A stretch of 64,000 bases of DNA from Ctenosaura bakeri (GCA_948474755.1 CAOLHI010001804.1:434001-498000), one strand, 5' to 3'; shown: positions 12,503-27,060, counted from the first letter of the stretch. A program made the numbers and translations. The notes: generated by a model from the sequence alone, not told the origin.

Positions 12503-12861
12503 CTGGAGCCGGGACCCGCACTCCCCGGCGAGCCTGCAGGCGCCCCAACTGCTGGGGCAAGCCCCGGGCCGGCCCCGGTGCCACTAACGGGCCTGTCCGC
12601 GTCGGCGGAGTCGTCCGCAGTGACAGGGCAACCACCGCGCCGGCAGGAAGCTCCGCGGGGATCAGGCCTCCCCCCGCACCAGCAGGAAGCTCTGCAGGGA
12701 TCGGGCCTCCCCCGCGCCGGCTGGAAGCTCTGCGGGGACCTGGCCTCCCCCCACGCCGGCGGGAAGCTCCGCAGCGACCGCCCCCCCGTGTCGGTGGTGG
12801 CCTCCGAGGCGGCGGCAGGCTCAGCCTTGCCCATGACAATTTTCTTGCAGCCCCGCCACAC
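12503..12861 (-). other. GC-rich, CpG-dense block with ~45-bp internal repeats
   Basis: A very GC-rich island in an otherwise AT-rich region, made of imperfect repeats of a ~45-bp unit ('ccggcgggaagctccgc'-like). It lies directly 5' of the captured exon in the exon's sense direction. Long frames occur here in several registers because stop codons are rare in such sequence. An ATG-started frame runs minus from 12861 but stops just past the exon acceptor if unspliced. It could be a promoter or first exon region captured with the exon; function unknown. Confidence 0.5.
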
Positions 12862-13679
12862 CCAGCGTATAAGATGACCCCCGACTTTTTGTGAAGATTT
12901 ACTGGAGTTAAAAAGTCATCTTATACGCCGGAAAATATGGTACTATAGGACAGTAATCTGAAAATGTTCTGGGAAGAATTTCCATCTTTACAATATATTT
13001 TAATATATCTGTGGATGTAAATAACATATCTATTCTTGACCATGTTTTATGGTGTTCTGAAAAATAAGTGTATTCCCTTTCTATACCATTAATATGCCTC
13101 CAGACTTCGACTAAACAAAGGCAATCCAATAATTCAAAGAAAGATTTTGGAAGTTTCCCTTGATTCCCCCCCCTTTTCCTCATCCTTTGTACTTTTGTTG
13201 GATCTGTCCTAGTCTGGGTTCAGTACCCCATTCCAGTCTCCCATTAATATTATCTTATAATTATCTAAATCTAATAATTTTTCTACTAGTTTTTGATAGA
13301 ATTTATTTTTATTTTCTAGTGCGCCGTAAACTGCTACAATCAATAATTTAAATTCCATTATGGTTACCTCTACTATTATGTAGTGTCCCAAATTATCACT
13401 AAAAATTTGTTTTGCCTCATATTTATTATTCACAAAAATGGTTACTCCCTTTTTTTTTAATCTAATGATGTTGAAAACGCTTGTCCTAATTTGGGGTTCC
13501 CAATATATTTTAAATCTTTATTTTTGATATGAGTTTCCTGCAATGCCATTATATCTAAATTTAGTTTTTCTAATTGATGAAAAATACATTTTCTTTTATA
13601 GGGGGAATTTATGCCCTGAACATTCCAAGAGAGAATTTTTAATTTCATTTTTTTTTTGTTCTATTGGTTAGCGATATCC

Positions 13680-14842
13680 ACTATTCAGGGATATTCAGTC
13701 TCTTCTGTTTCTTCTTCCAATTCTAAATCCTGTATAGAATTTGATTCTTCTCCTCCTCCTCCTTCCTCTTCCTCCTCTTCTTCTTGTCCTCCTTCTAGTT
13801 CCTTTTCCTTCTCTGATTCTATAGGTTTTTCTTCTGTTTTTTTCTTCTTTGTATTGTCTCTGGTATTTGTATTGTTTCTGAAGTATCTTTATTCATTTCT
13901 TCTTCTTGAGCCAGCTGTGGTTGTCCTAGTTTGTCCAATTCTTCCTTGTATTTTTTCCAAAAAATGTCTCGCCTTTGCAGTCACGTTCACCACGAATTTC
14001 TTCTGGTTCAGGAAAAAAGAAATACCTTCTGTCTTTTCCCATGTATATCTTATTCCTCGATTTCTCAGGATTTGCGTCACGAAGTTGCATTCTCTCCTCT
14101 TTTTCAACAATATGGGGTGGACGTTTTTATAAATTTTTAATTCAGTTTCTTCCATTACATACTTTTTTGTGTAGCTTTGTTGTAGGAGCACGTCTTCTAC
14201 TCTTTCTCTTAAGAAATACACCACAATGTCTCGTGGAATGTTCTTCCTTTTTTGCTACCATAGAATTAATCCTGAAGATCCAGTCCAGTTCTAAATCTAA
14301 TTGTTCCGGCACGCATCCTATAAATTGTGCCAACGGATGAATTAATCTCTCATATAGATCTTCTTGAGGGGATTCTTTCAACCCTCTTATCTTAATAGAT
14401 TTATTTCTATTCTTTATATCCATTAATAATGTTGTCCTTTCGAGTTGTTCCGTCCTTTCTTCCATTTTCGCTGTGTATGTTTCCGCCTTTGATGTTCTTC
14501 TAATTCTTTTACCTTTTCATTAACATGTTTTAGCTCCTTTGAAATATCCAGCTTATTACTGAACTCCTCTAATTCTTTCCTGATATCTGTTTTTATCTCT
14601 GTTCTCATTAGTTTCATTTCTGTTCTTGTTTCTTTCATTTCATTCTTGAGTGTCATGGTTAGTTTTCTTATTTCTTCCATTATGTCAAATCCAATACTTT
14701 GTGTCATAGTTTGAGTTTCTGTAAGTGGCGTCCTTGTCTCTGTAAATGGTGCCTTAATTTCTGTAGATGTTCTCCTTTGAAATAGTGTTTGTATTTGTGT
14801 CTGAGCTCCCATTCCTGCTTTCCTTTTAGCTCCTGCCATCAT
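13680..14842 (-). pseudogene. L1 ORF1 (RNA-binding chaperone), disrupted
   Basis: Read on the minus strand from 14842: an N-terminal Thr/Gln-rich segment, then a coiled coil (about residues 50-130, heptads such as EEIRKLTMTLKNEMKETR), then the RRM-like domain (KIRGLKESPQEDLYERL, followed by 'DLELDWIFRINS'). A C-terminal domain follows (FVTQILRNRGIRYTW) and an acidic Glu/Asp-rich tail near 13740-13800. This order is that of L1 ORF1p, which trimerises and binds L1 RNA. At least two frameshifts split it. Confidence 0.85.
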
Positions 14843-14878
14843 CTTGTTTTCTTTTTTGTCCCTTTAACAGAAATGTAA

Positions 14879-14885
<7 letters not shown>

Positions 14886-14911
<26 letters not shown>
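14886..14911. repeat. (TA)n microsatellite
   Basis: Pure alternating TA run of about 13 units directly upstream of L1 ORF1. Confidence 0.9.
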
Positions 14912-14915
<4 letters not shown>

Positions 14916-15130
14916 TACTCAGGGGTTGGGTTATTTATATTAATATAAAATAAAACAGAATATTATCTTCCTTTATTCTACTTATTTAATTACTTTATTC
15001 TTTCTCTTTCCTTTATTTCTTTTTCTTTATTTCTTCTTTACTGTACCCTAAAATAAATATCCCTATCAGTTTTTAACTGTTGTATCCCAATTATTTCAAT
15101 CAATTAATATATTTCTCTTATTATACTCTA

Positions 15131-15172
15131 TTATTATATTATATTATATTATATTATATTATATTATATTAT
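15131..15172. repeat. (ATATT)n microsatellite
   Basis: About eight units of a pentanucleotide (TATAT/ATATT) within the L1 5' UTR. Confidence 0.9.
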
Positions 15173-16598
15173 TTTTCTGCTTCGTATTCTTTGCAATAAA
15201 GGAAAACGGTTGTCCTTGGTAAGTCTCCTTAGAGACGGCTTTGAGATACTTTAATGTAGCTGTTTTTCTTTTTCTAACCAAAGCAGACTGGCTCTGTCCC
15301 TGTTATCTCAAAGTAAAATAACAAAGAAGCCTACAGAGTGAAGAACACCAGTCAGCTTACAGATGGACTAGTCCTTTTAACAGTCACATTTCCAATGTTT
15401 CCTTGAGAGTTTTATCATGCAGTTCTTGCTATTTAACACTATATTATTATCTTCATTTCTCAGCAAAGCGGATTATAATATTAATACAATTAGTATAATT
15501 ATTTTAACACATTATCCTTATGCAGTTGTCACTGTACTCTATTTTGTCTTCCAGCACACGTTGAAATTATGTCCCGCCCCAACAGTTATTACTTGGCACA
15601 AAAAAGCAACAACGTTCCTGTCTTCCAGTCCTTTTAAATTCTTTCTCTATTTTCTCCAGTTACAATGTTTAGCTATCAAGTTCCGTCTTCAATTATAACT
15701 TTGTTTCACTTCCCCGATGATTCCATTTTCAATTCCCCTCCACCATTCGTTTTGGCTCAGTCTGTTCTCTTCCATTGTTTCTCTAGTCCCTGTTAAGATT
15801 TATACCCCAAAATCTTCTTTCTGTCTTAAATTACTATATCAGGTTTTAAATGTTTTAATAGAGCCGATTTCTGCTTCACCGCGCTTTTTAAATTCTTCTT
15901 CCCTTCTCACCGATATGGCGAAGTCACATACGTCTATACCAAGCTTTTATATTCAGGATTTTTAATGAACAAAGTCCATTCTGCTACTTATCCAAATTGT
16001 TCCAAAGATAGCAAACACTATTAGCAAAATATGTCCAACTAAATTTAGTCAACTGTCTTTAAATTTAGATCGTTTAAATAGCACAGTCCCCGAAATGTAA
16101 GAGCAAAGATTATCAGAAAATTTTCCCAGTCTGTTTTCTCTGTGAGCCCAGAGCCACGGAGCACGGAGCTTTTTGCAGGCCAGAAGTTATTAATGTTGAT
16201 TCATCCCAATAAAAAACCACATCTGGATCTCGTTTATCCAACTGGTGAAGAGAACTGATTAATAATAATGCAAATTCGATATATCAATTAAAATAGTGGT
16301 GGCATAACTTAGCCTGCCAGGGCACTCCGGTGAGGTAATGGCAACTCTACGATCCCTTCAGCTTCGTTCTGTGGACAGGTCTCCTCTTTTCCTCCGACTC
16401 CTGTTCACTATTAGCTGATTCCGGATCCCCTACAAGTCCCCTCTGTGTCCCCCTTTACCAGGGGGGGTCAATGTCTCCTTCGGTCTTTAATTTTAAGGAG
16501 ATTTCCAACCTTTCTGGGTCATCGGGATTCACTAGCACTATGAATTCCAACTGATTGTCACACTGCAGCCACTGGAAGTCAGCTAACTATGCACTCTT

Positions 16599-16800
16599 AC
16601 AGAGGATCAGTCTTATTTAATTACATGAATGGGTGAAGTTGTTCTCCGGCCAGACTTTACATTCCCACAGAGGTTGTGTCAACATCTCACTTAGCTAAGA
16701 GTTTAATTCTCTCTGTGTTTCATCTGTTGACTTCATTATAATATTCACTATGTTCCCTTGACCTGTGTAGCGTTCTGACCTTCCATAAAGACTACACTGC
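16599..16800 (+). pseudogene. DIRS-like tyrosine recombinase remnant after the L1
   Basis: The nucleotide sequence around 16650-16710 ('aggttgtgtcaacatctcac' and on) aligns with the DIRS copy 1 segment encoding 'LPKVVSNFHLSQDIIL'. This shows that the old DIRS-like copy resumes on the far side of the L1 insertion. Strongly decayed. Confidence 0.45.
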
Positions 16801-17639
16801 CTTATTTTGGCATAATACAGGACACATGACTGCTGTTTTAGACCAAAGCATGTGAGTCAGCACATCCCAAACTTTCATAAAAAGGGTCATAATACTATCT
16901 TGGTAATATGTTTAGGATGCTTTAGTTGTCTTGGTACCTTGTCATTCTGTGAAGGCTTTAGGGTTCCTTTCTTAAGGATGTGGCTTTGGCAAACTCTGCA
17001 GGTCAGCAACCTGGTCATAGTCATCAACTTTTATACAGCACTGCTGTCTTCATGTGCATGCCAGAGTAGATGTGGCTTTCAGGAGGGCTGTGGTGTCAGC
17101 ATTGCTGTTGCAGTGTCTTACCTCCTGCCTATTCTGTTGAGCTTCCTAATTACACCTTATGACTGGCATCCTGTTAGTGGCATTTGCAGGTCTGAGCAAT
17201 GTTATACTTGCATGTGTCTTTTTAAAAACAGTGCGCAGCCTGGCAATCCCTTTCTTGGCAGTGACCAAAGCCTACCTGGACTTGCTTTTAAGGTGCTGCA
17301 CCCCTCTTCCCAACACACCATTATATACTCGGTGGAGAGTGGGATGAATCAAAGAAGCCAGGTGCTATGTCCCTGTAGCCAGATGCAAAATGATTATGAA
17401 ACTTTTGGAGGTCCCTGTGTTCACCTGGCAGATCTTGGCTGATGTTGTAATTATTTTATGTTTGACAAGGCACTTCTCCAGTTTCTCCCCCTGCCCCACA
17501 ACTCCACCAGACATGGAATGGCTGTTGTGAGGGCTGCAGGAGCTCTATAAGTCCAGGTCTTGGTGAATGGCCCGCTGTAGCGTAGTTCCACGTGCAGAAC
17601 TACTGTGCTGTACTCAACTGAGTTGAGCCATCCATGATA
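16801..17639. other. Unassigned stretch inside the old DIRS-like copy
   Basis: A 196-codon open frame (+, 16852-17442) covers much of this stretch, but its translation matches nothing I recognise and lacks domain-like organisation. By position it may be the decayed C-terminal part of the recombinase and its 3' non-coding sequence, or another insertion. Confidence 0.3.
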
Positions 17640-17965
17640 TGTGCTGTAGCATGACATCCAAGAGACCACGGTGAAGGACAGGTTGCTTACCTGTAACTGT
17701 TTTTGTTTGAGTGGTCATCTGTGTTTGCACAAACCATCCTTCCTCCTCCAGTGGCACATTGGTTGGTGCTTTCTTTTTCTCCTGCTGTGTCAGATGGTTA
17801 TTTGAACTGAGGCAATAGAAGCATGAGCATTGATGTAAAGGAGAAAGATTCATATTAGTGCCAAAATCTCTCATTTTACAAAGTTCTACGATGTCTTTGT
17901 GCAGGTGCAGACTCATATGTGTGAATGCACAGATGAGCACTCAGAAAAAAAAATAGGTAAGCTAA
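17640..17965 (+). repeat. DIRS internal complementary region and right terminus, decayed
   Basis: Contains 'agagaccac' followed by 'aggttgcttacctgtaactg' and 'gagtggtcatctgtg', the same order as the internal complementary regions of DIRS copies 1 and 2 (34643-34735 and 43612-43705). It closes with 'gcacagatgagcactc' and 'aggtaagc', the right terminus. This fixes the 3' end of the old family-B copy about 380 bp upstream of the next EZH2 exon. Confidence 0.7.
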
Positions 17966-18347
17966 CTGTATTTTACCCTGTTCTGAGCATGGACAAAATT
18001 TGGGTGACCTTTTTGCCCTCACAATGAAAGTAAGCCTCACTCTCTATAGCTAGAGAAGGAAATTTGCACCGTCTAGTGGCCCCTTGGGCACCCTCTCAGG
18101 AACCTTTGAAATGGATACTTAAAGAGCTAAATATTGCTGGGGAAAGGCTGGAATAAGTGCTGTTAAAATGCTATGTATTTAGTTTTCTTTTTGTATCCTT
18201 TCCCAGTTTTAATACTCAGGAAAATGTACTACAGTGTTTGGTAGGTAGATTTAATGGGGGGGGTGAGAATTCTAACTTTCTATTTATTTAAAGATACTCT
18301 GTCAAGTTTCTACTTCCTAAAGTGTTCTAAATATTATTTCTGTTCAG

Positions 18348-18473
18348 ATGGGTCATCCAATCATGTTTACAATTACCAGCCATGTGATCACCCACGCCAG
18401 CCTTGTGACAGTTCGTGTCCTTGTGTCATTGCTCAGAACTTTTGTGAGAAATTCTGTCAGTGCAGTTCAGAAT
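18348..18473 (+). CDS. EZH2: EZH2 exon encoding first part of the CXC domain
   Basis: 126 nt between a TGTTCAG acceptor and a GTAAGT donor. It encodes the start of the cysteine-rich CXC (pre-SET) domain: [19 protein letters not shown], then [19 protein letters not shown] and SSEC. The CXC cysteines coordinate zinc clusters and support the SET domain. [15 protein letters not shown] and SSEC are EZH2-type; EZH1 differs in this stretch (as I recall, DRPCDSTCPCIMTQ and NPDC). The first A completes the Asp codon begun at 910 and the final T starts a Cys codon completed at 20214. No stop or frameshift. Confidence 0.97.
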
Positions 18474-20633
<2,160 letters not shown>

Positions 20634-22198
20634 AGTACTCCAGAGTCTAACAAAAGTCTGTGTTTTATAGGGCAAGGATGCCCTGAAATTGTCTTTGTCA
20701 AGAAAGTGGAAATCAGTTTCTACTTAAGCTGGTATCTTGAGTTACATCATTTCATTTGGGAATCTTTTTGGTGACAGATCCTATTTTTCTCTCAAATGGA
20801 TGGTTTATAATTATGCTATTGGCTACTCAGTGAGTGCAGCAGCAGGTGTGTGAGTAACGATACTGCATATAACTTCAAATACAGTCTTTCTCAATAGATA
20901 ATTTGCCCATATGTAATTACAATAATTATTCACCTTTGTGTGATTAACCACTTTTTACTTATAGTAGAGCAGGATTAACATATAATCATATTAGTCTTGT
21001 TTTAAACTATTCCAAGAAAATTCACACCTCATTCCAGGAAATCTTAGAAGAATTTAAACTAGTGACAATACAAAGGTTACCTTGTTATGCAGGAAATAAT
21101 GTCTTCAGAAGCTTACAAGTTATCTTGATTTATTTCAAGAGAAATAAGGATATTCAATATTTTTAGAATAGAGTGGTTAGCACTGCTTTCAGATTAGGAT
21201 TGAACGGATTACAGTTGTCATGATTCATTAGCCATATGGTTTGTTGGAAGGCTTATAATGTTGTTGTAATTGCGATTTGATATAGAAAATGAGATTAGAT
21301 GCAACAATAATAATAAACTGAAATTTCATTGTATCTAAATACTTTGCTGGAAAAATGAAATGCATTTTGATTGCAAAAATGAGAGAGGCACAAATTTAAA
21401 AAAACAAATGAAGTAGTTGACGAATGGATACATGAGCTGTATGTCCTTGGAGACATATGAAAAAGTAGTTCTTTGCCTGCTACTAGAGTAATACCTTTGA
21501 GTGGGTCCCATTCATGTCTCTGTGGCCTGCAGAACTACCATGCTGATTTTCCTTCATAGCAGACATTGAAAAATGAACTAGTTCTCTCATTTAAAGCTTA
21601 CATGCTAGATACTTACTGAGATACATGTTCTGTGCTGCTACATTTGTCTTGTGTTAGAGCAGTAGTAATGCCTAATTTGCTATGCTGCTGAAACAGTTCT
21701 GAAGTAGATTGTTGTGTGTATGCATGCTGTTGGAAATTGAAAGAACTAGTACATAAATATTGTTCTGGAAACAGTGGAGCAAATATTTCATGGGACTGAT
21801 TTGTAAAGCTTCAGAATTAAGTAAGATTTGTGTAGCAATTTATTTGATTTAAAATTGGCGTGCTTCACTCAACATGGTTAAAATATGGAGCCATAGTAAT
21901 TCTGACAGTATGGATGGACAATAAAGCCATAGGGCCTTGTTTATTGTGCCCTTTAGCAGCTTTCCTTCCCTGGTTTGTTATCTCCCAGTAAAAGAAACCA
22001 AGAACAACTGGATTATTTTTCTGGTTTTTGGGGTTATGTAGGAGTGGGAGTATACTGTGTGTATATTATCTGTTTGTTGAGAATACAATAGATTGGGTAG
22101 CATTTTGTGAATTTGCCCAGTATTTTCTAAATATATTGTATGTTTCTGCACTTTAGCTTTATATTGCTAAATGAATAGACTGCTCCTAGGAACATTGG
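20634..22198. other. EZH2 intron, no recognised feature
   Basis: AT-rich intronic sequence with no recognised gene or repeat. Confidence 0.4.
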
Positions 22199-22200
22199 TA

Positions 22201-22535
22201 CAGTCATCCCTCCACATTCACTGTCGTTAGAGAGGCACAGTACCTCCCTGAAAGTGAAAAAACCATGAATAACTCTAGGCCCTTCCAAACCATATTTAGC
22301 ACACAAAAAAAGTATGATCACCATATTCAACCCACCATAGATTCCTTTGAGGCAGCACGGTTCCTCCACAAGGCAGAAGTGAGTGGCTGGCGGGGCTTAC
22401 TGCCACCTCCATTCGCAGTTTCTGAAACTCATGAGGCTTTCAGTCCCTATTAAAAATGGCATAGAGGTGACAGCAAATAATCTGTGAATAATCAAATCTG
22501 CAAAAGTGAAACTTGCAAATGTGGAGGGCTGGCTG
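22201..22535. mobile_element. mariner/Tigger-like MITE
   Basis: A 335-bp element with terminal inverted repeats ('cagtcatccctccacattca' at the left; the right end complements to CAGCCAGCCCTCCACATTTG), flanked by TA at 22199-22200 and 22536-22537. No transposase is encoded. The termini resemble those of the element at 25149-25927, so the two belong to related non-autonomous families. Confidence 0.8.
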
Positions 22536-22537
22536 TA

Positions 22538-23075
22538 CATATATTCGTAAGTGTGGCTTATGCATATATATGCCCCTTTGTGGACAGACTGCAAAGGGCT
22601 ATTCTGTAGCCTTTTGTTCCCTGTCCAAAATCTCTCCCCCTCCCACCACTAGCAGCTGTCAAGCTCTGGGAAATGGCGCTACTGCTTATTTGTGAGGAGA
22701 AAGGAGGCAGTTCAGACAATGAAAATATAGCTGGGATGGTCTCTAAAGGGAAGGAAAGGGAGGGTGCACTCTATTTGTGCATGTACCCTTGTTTCTTTCC
22801 CCGCTCTGAGCCAAGACCAGTTATTACTTTATTGTTTCAGTTGCACCCACATCTGCCAGTAAATGCCAGTAAATAGTAGGAGAATGGCAACAATAGCTTC
22901 TCCCAGAGCTTGAAAGCTATCAGCTTGAGAAGATATAGAACTGGGTGAACTGTCACACTCAACTTGCGTGATAAGCAAGCCTGCTTTGACAGTAAGCTAC
23001 AGATGCTGTGTTTTGGTTGGAATTAATAGTTGTCAGCATTAATAGCTTAAAGCATTTGCTTTTTCTTTCTATTAG
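22538..23075. other. EZH2 intron, no recognised feature
   Basis: Intronic sequence ending in a pyrimidine-rich tract and TTCTATTAG acceptor. Confidence 0.5.
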
Positions 23076-25146
<2,071 letters not shown>

Positions 25147-25148
25147 TA

Positions 25149-25927
25149 CAGTCTTCCCTCCACATTCACGAGAGTTTCAGGCATAGAATCCTCATGAAAG
25201 CGGAAAAATCGCAAATAACTCTCCCATCTCCTCCTCTCACATTCCCTGGCCCCCTTCCTGTTCCCATGGAAAATGGAAGGGAATGGAATGGGAAGGAAGG
25301 TTCCCAAAAACCTTCCTTTCCTTCTTTGGATTGCCCCCTCTCCCTTCCCATGCATTTTGCCCCAGTGTAGAAGAAATGGATGGGAAGGGGAGGGGAAAAA
25401 CTCTGGAGGAGGAAAGGAAGGCTTTTTGGAGCTTCTCTCACCCTCATTTCCTTCCATTTTGGCTCAGTGCCGGATCTCCACGCTGGGGCAAAATGCATGG
25501 GAAGGGAAGGGGAAAACTCTGGAGGAGAAAAGGAAGGCTCTTTGGAGCTTCTCTCACCCCCATTTCCTTCCATTTTGGCTCAGTGCCGGATCTCCACACT
25601 GGGGCAAAATACATGGGAAAGTGAGGGTGCAACTCTGGAGAAGGAAAGGAAGGCTCTTTGGAGTCTTCCCCTCCACCCTATTCCCTTCTGTTTTGCCTCA
25701 GTGTGAGTTCTCTGCTCTGGGGCAAAATGCATGGGAACAAGAGGGGGGAACTCTGCAGGAGGAAAGTAGGCTCTTTGAGCCTCCCCCCATTCTTTTCCAT
25801 TTTGCCTCAGTGTGACTTTTCCACGCTGGGGCAAAATGCATGGGAAGGGAGGATGAGAATTGAGGGAAGCATGTACACTTGCTTCAAATTCATGAACATC
25901 AAACCCGTGAATGTGGAGGGAGGATTG
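25149..25927. mobile_element. mariner-like element with internal tandem array
   Basis: A 779-bp element flanked by TA (25147-25148 and 25928-25929). Its inverted termini are 'cagtcttccctccacattca' at the left and a right end that complements to CAATCCTCCCTCCACATTCA. The interior (about 25270-25850) is four to five imperfect head-to-tail copies of a unit near 115 bp containing 'ttccattttggctcagtg', 'ctggggcaaaatgcatggga' and a G-rich 'aactctggaggaggaaagga' part. Overlapping open frames of 104-180 codons on both strands follow from the repeat and are not genes. Related repeat sequence occurs at about 57630-57775. Confidence 0.85.
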
Positions 25928-25929
25928 TA

Positions 25930-27060
25930 CAATCAAAAGATGAAAGCTATCAGGCAAAATAATAAGCAGTAAGCTCTGTTCTATTCTACTTGCTGTTTGG
26001 TGAAATTAAAGTCTGCAAGCTGTGAACTTACTAAGAATAGACTGAGTCTGAATAGACTGATCCTGTCAGCAACGGTATCAGGTGGTTTAGAGTGTGTCAG
26101 AGGGGGCGTGTTTGGAGTGGATCAGAGGTGAAGTGTTGAAAGTAGAGTTCATGGAGGAAAATAGAATAAATGGCAAAATAGAACAAGGATGACCAGATCA
26201 TAAGCTTCTGAAATCTGATCAGCTTGTTAGACTAAAAGCATGTCTGATGACAGGAGAGGTTAAAAAAAAATGGGGGAAGGGCTGGGAAAAGGCATGAGGA
26301 GAAAAGGACAAATGGCATCAGACAGAAGATGACAGAGAGGGAGATAATAGACCTTGCTTAGACTCTGGAGCCAGCTGAGGAAGTTCTGGAAACCAGCCGA
26401 GAGAAGACTACAGCGAAAGGACTGGTGAATTTAGATCGTGAAGAGAGAAGGTGAAAATAAGTTGACTTTGTAAAAGACAGTGAAAGCATACAGAAGGTGT
26501 TGATAAGAAAGTAAAGATACTTTAATAGCAGAGAAAGATTTAGGAGAGAACAAATAGAATAACCAGATATAGCAGTAGATAAAGTCCTTTAGAAGATGAT
26601 AAAGTGACTAAAGTTTACAATTATAAAGACTTATATGGACTTTTATGGCACTGAGAAGCTGGAGTGTGATTGAGATTTTAGAAACTGAGAAGAGTTGGTG
26701 ACTGAGGAGAAGGAAGACCTAAGGAATTTGAAGGTGAGATATTAAGACAGTAAGACTGTGAGAGTTGAGGGAAGCTGGGTGGGAAAAGGATTAAAAAGCA
26801 AGAAAAATAGATACACAATTTAAGAATATTGTGAGATTCTTCTGTAGTGTACTGAATGAATTAGTCTTTAATAGAAACAGTAATGTAATTGTGGTGTGAG
26901 ACGGAAAGAAGGAGGATCAAGTCCTCAATTGATAATAATATTAAGAGAATAGAATAATGTTAAAAGAATTGTTTCATGTATTTACATGAATTGAGTTCAG
27001 TTGAGCATAAAATATATTTAGATATTTAGTACACACACACACACACATATAAATAAGATA
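25930..27060 (+). other. Purine-rich sequence, possible L1 5' region
   Basis: Purine-rich, stop-dense + strand sequence leading into the L1 RT remnant that starts near 27080. By position it may be the 5' UTR/ORF1 portion of that L1 with the endonuclease deleted, but no L1 motif is visible. A short (AC)n run lies near 27030-27047. Confidence 0.35.

Larger units (their letters stand above)
11169..12940 (-). mobile_element. pogo/mariner-like DNA transposon carrying a captured host exon
   Basis: A 1772-bp element with terminal inverted repeats: left end 'ccccgtattttccagcgtat', right end reverse-complementing to CCATATTTTCCGGCGTAT. Sub-terminal repeats of the 'gcgtataagacgac' type occur at both ends. 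It sits in the L1 ORF2 at a duplicated TA (11167-11168 and 12941-12942), the signature of the Tc1/mariner superfamily. Inside, on the minus strand, lie a GC-rich CpG-dense block (about 12503-12860), an FBXL4-like exon with splice sites (12277-12502), intron-like sequence and a possible transposase C-terminus (11680-11760). The transposase is mostly absent, so this copy is non-autonomous. Confidence 0.85.
8140..13648 (-). pseudogene. L1 ORF2 (endonuclease-reverse transcriptase), disrupted
   Basis: On the minus strand from 13648 the protein begins MKLKILSWNVQGINSPYKRK, the L1 apurinic-type endonuclease start. It continues with the 'MGDWNGVLNPD' catalytic segment (near 13213) and 'SRIDMLF' (near 13020). 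After the DNA transposon gap come the RT motifs: 'APGSDGF' near 10500, 'NYRPISLLN' near 10330, 'QNGFLPGR' near 10220, and an active-site version reading 'AYADN' near 9815 in place of the usual F/YADD. The C-terminal region runs to about 8140. At least five frame changes plus the 1.77-kb insertion; not functional. Confidence 0.9.
7599..16575 (-). mobile_element. Near full-length L1 LINE, antisense, with 23-bp target duplication
   Basis: A long L1-clade retrotransposon on the minus strand. Its 3' end (poly-T on the + strand) is at 7599 and its 5' end near 16575. Identical 23-bp target-site duplications flank it at 7576-7598 and 16576-16598 (core 'agctaactatgcactctt'). It keeps a 5' UTR of about 1.7 kb, ORF1 (about 13680-14842) and ORF2 (about 8140-13648). 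Net length is about 7.2 kb after removing the 1772-bp DNA transposon at 11169-12940. The intact duplication shows a single retrotransposition event by target-primed reverse transcription. ORFs are broken by several indels. Confidence 0.9.
14843..16575 (-). other. L1 5' UTR
   Basis: Sequence between the ORF1 start and the 5' target duplication of the antisense L1. It contains a (TA)n microsatellite at about 14886-14911 and an ATATT-type microsatellite at about 15131-15172. The segment nearest the 5' end (about 16100-16575) is less AT-rich. Internal promoter function is assumed from L1 biology, not seen. Confidence 0.6.
2480..17965 (+). mobile_element. Old degraded DIRS-like retrotransposon (family B), split by CR1, SINE and L1
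   Basis: DIRS elements are retrotransposons that insert with a tyrosine recombinase (YR) rather than a DDE integrase. Several pieces align in order with the better DIRS copies at 28816 and 36706: a possible gag-like stretch near 2480-2800, RT/RNase H near 4302-4716, the region before and at the start of the YR at 6641-7190, YR continuation at 16599-16800, and an internal complementary region with right terminus at about 17640-17965. Later insertions of CR1 (4717-6640), SINE (7199-7434) and L1 (7599-16575) separate them. Many stops; clearly dead. The left end was not located, and I cannot exclude that more than one old copy contributed. Confidence 0.45.

Noticed and set aside
12273..12839. 188-codon minus-strand frame running through the GC-rich block into the FBXL4-like exon, as one host protein
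   Set aside because: The frame opens at TTG, not ATG, and its first part is low-complexity Arg/Pro/Gly from CpG repeats. The exon has its own acceptor, so a continuous protein is unlikely.
16852..17442. 196-codon + strand frame as a host gene
   Set aside because: No recognisable domain or similarity; lies within a decayed DIRS-like copy and has no splice or promoter context.
25166..25815. Overlapping 100-180 codon frames on both strands as genes
   Set aside because: They are produced by a tandem repeat array in a mariner-like element; translations are repetitive and stops are missing on both strands.
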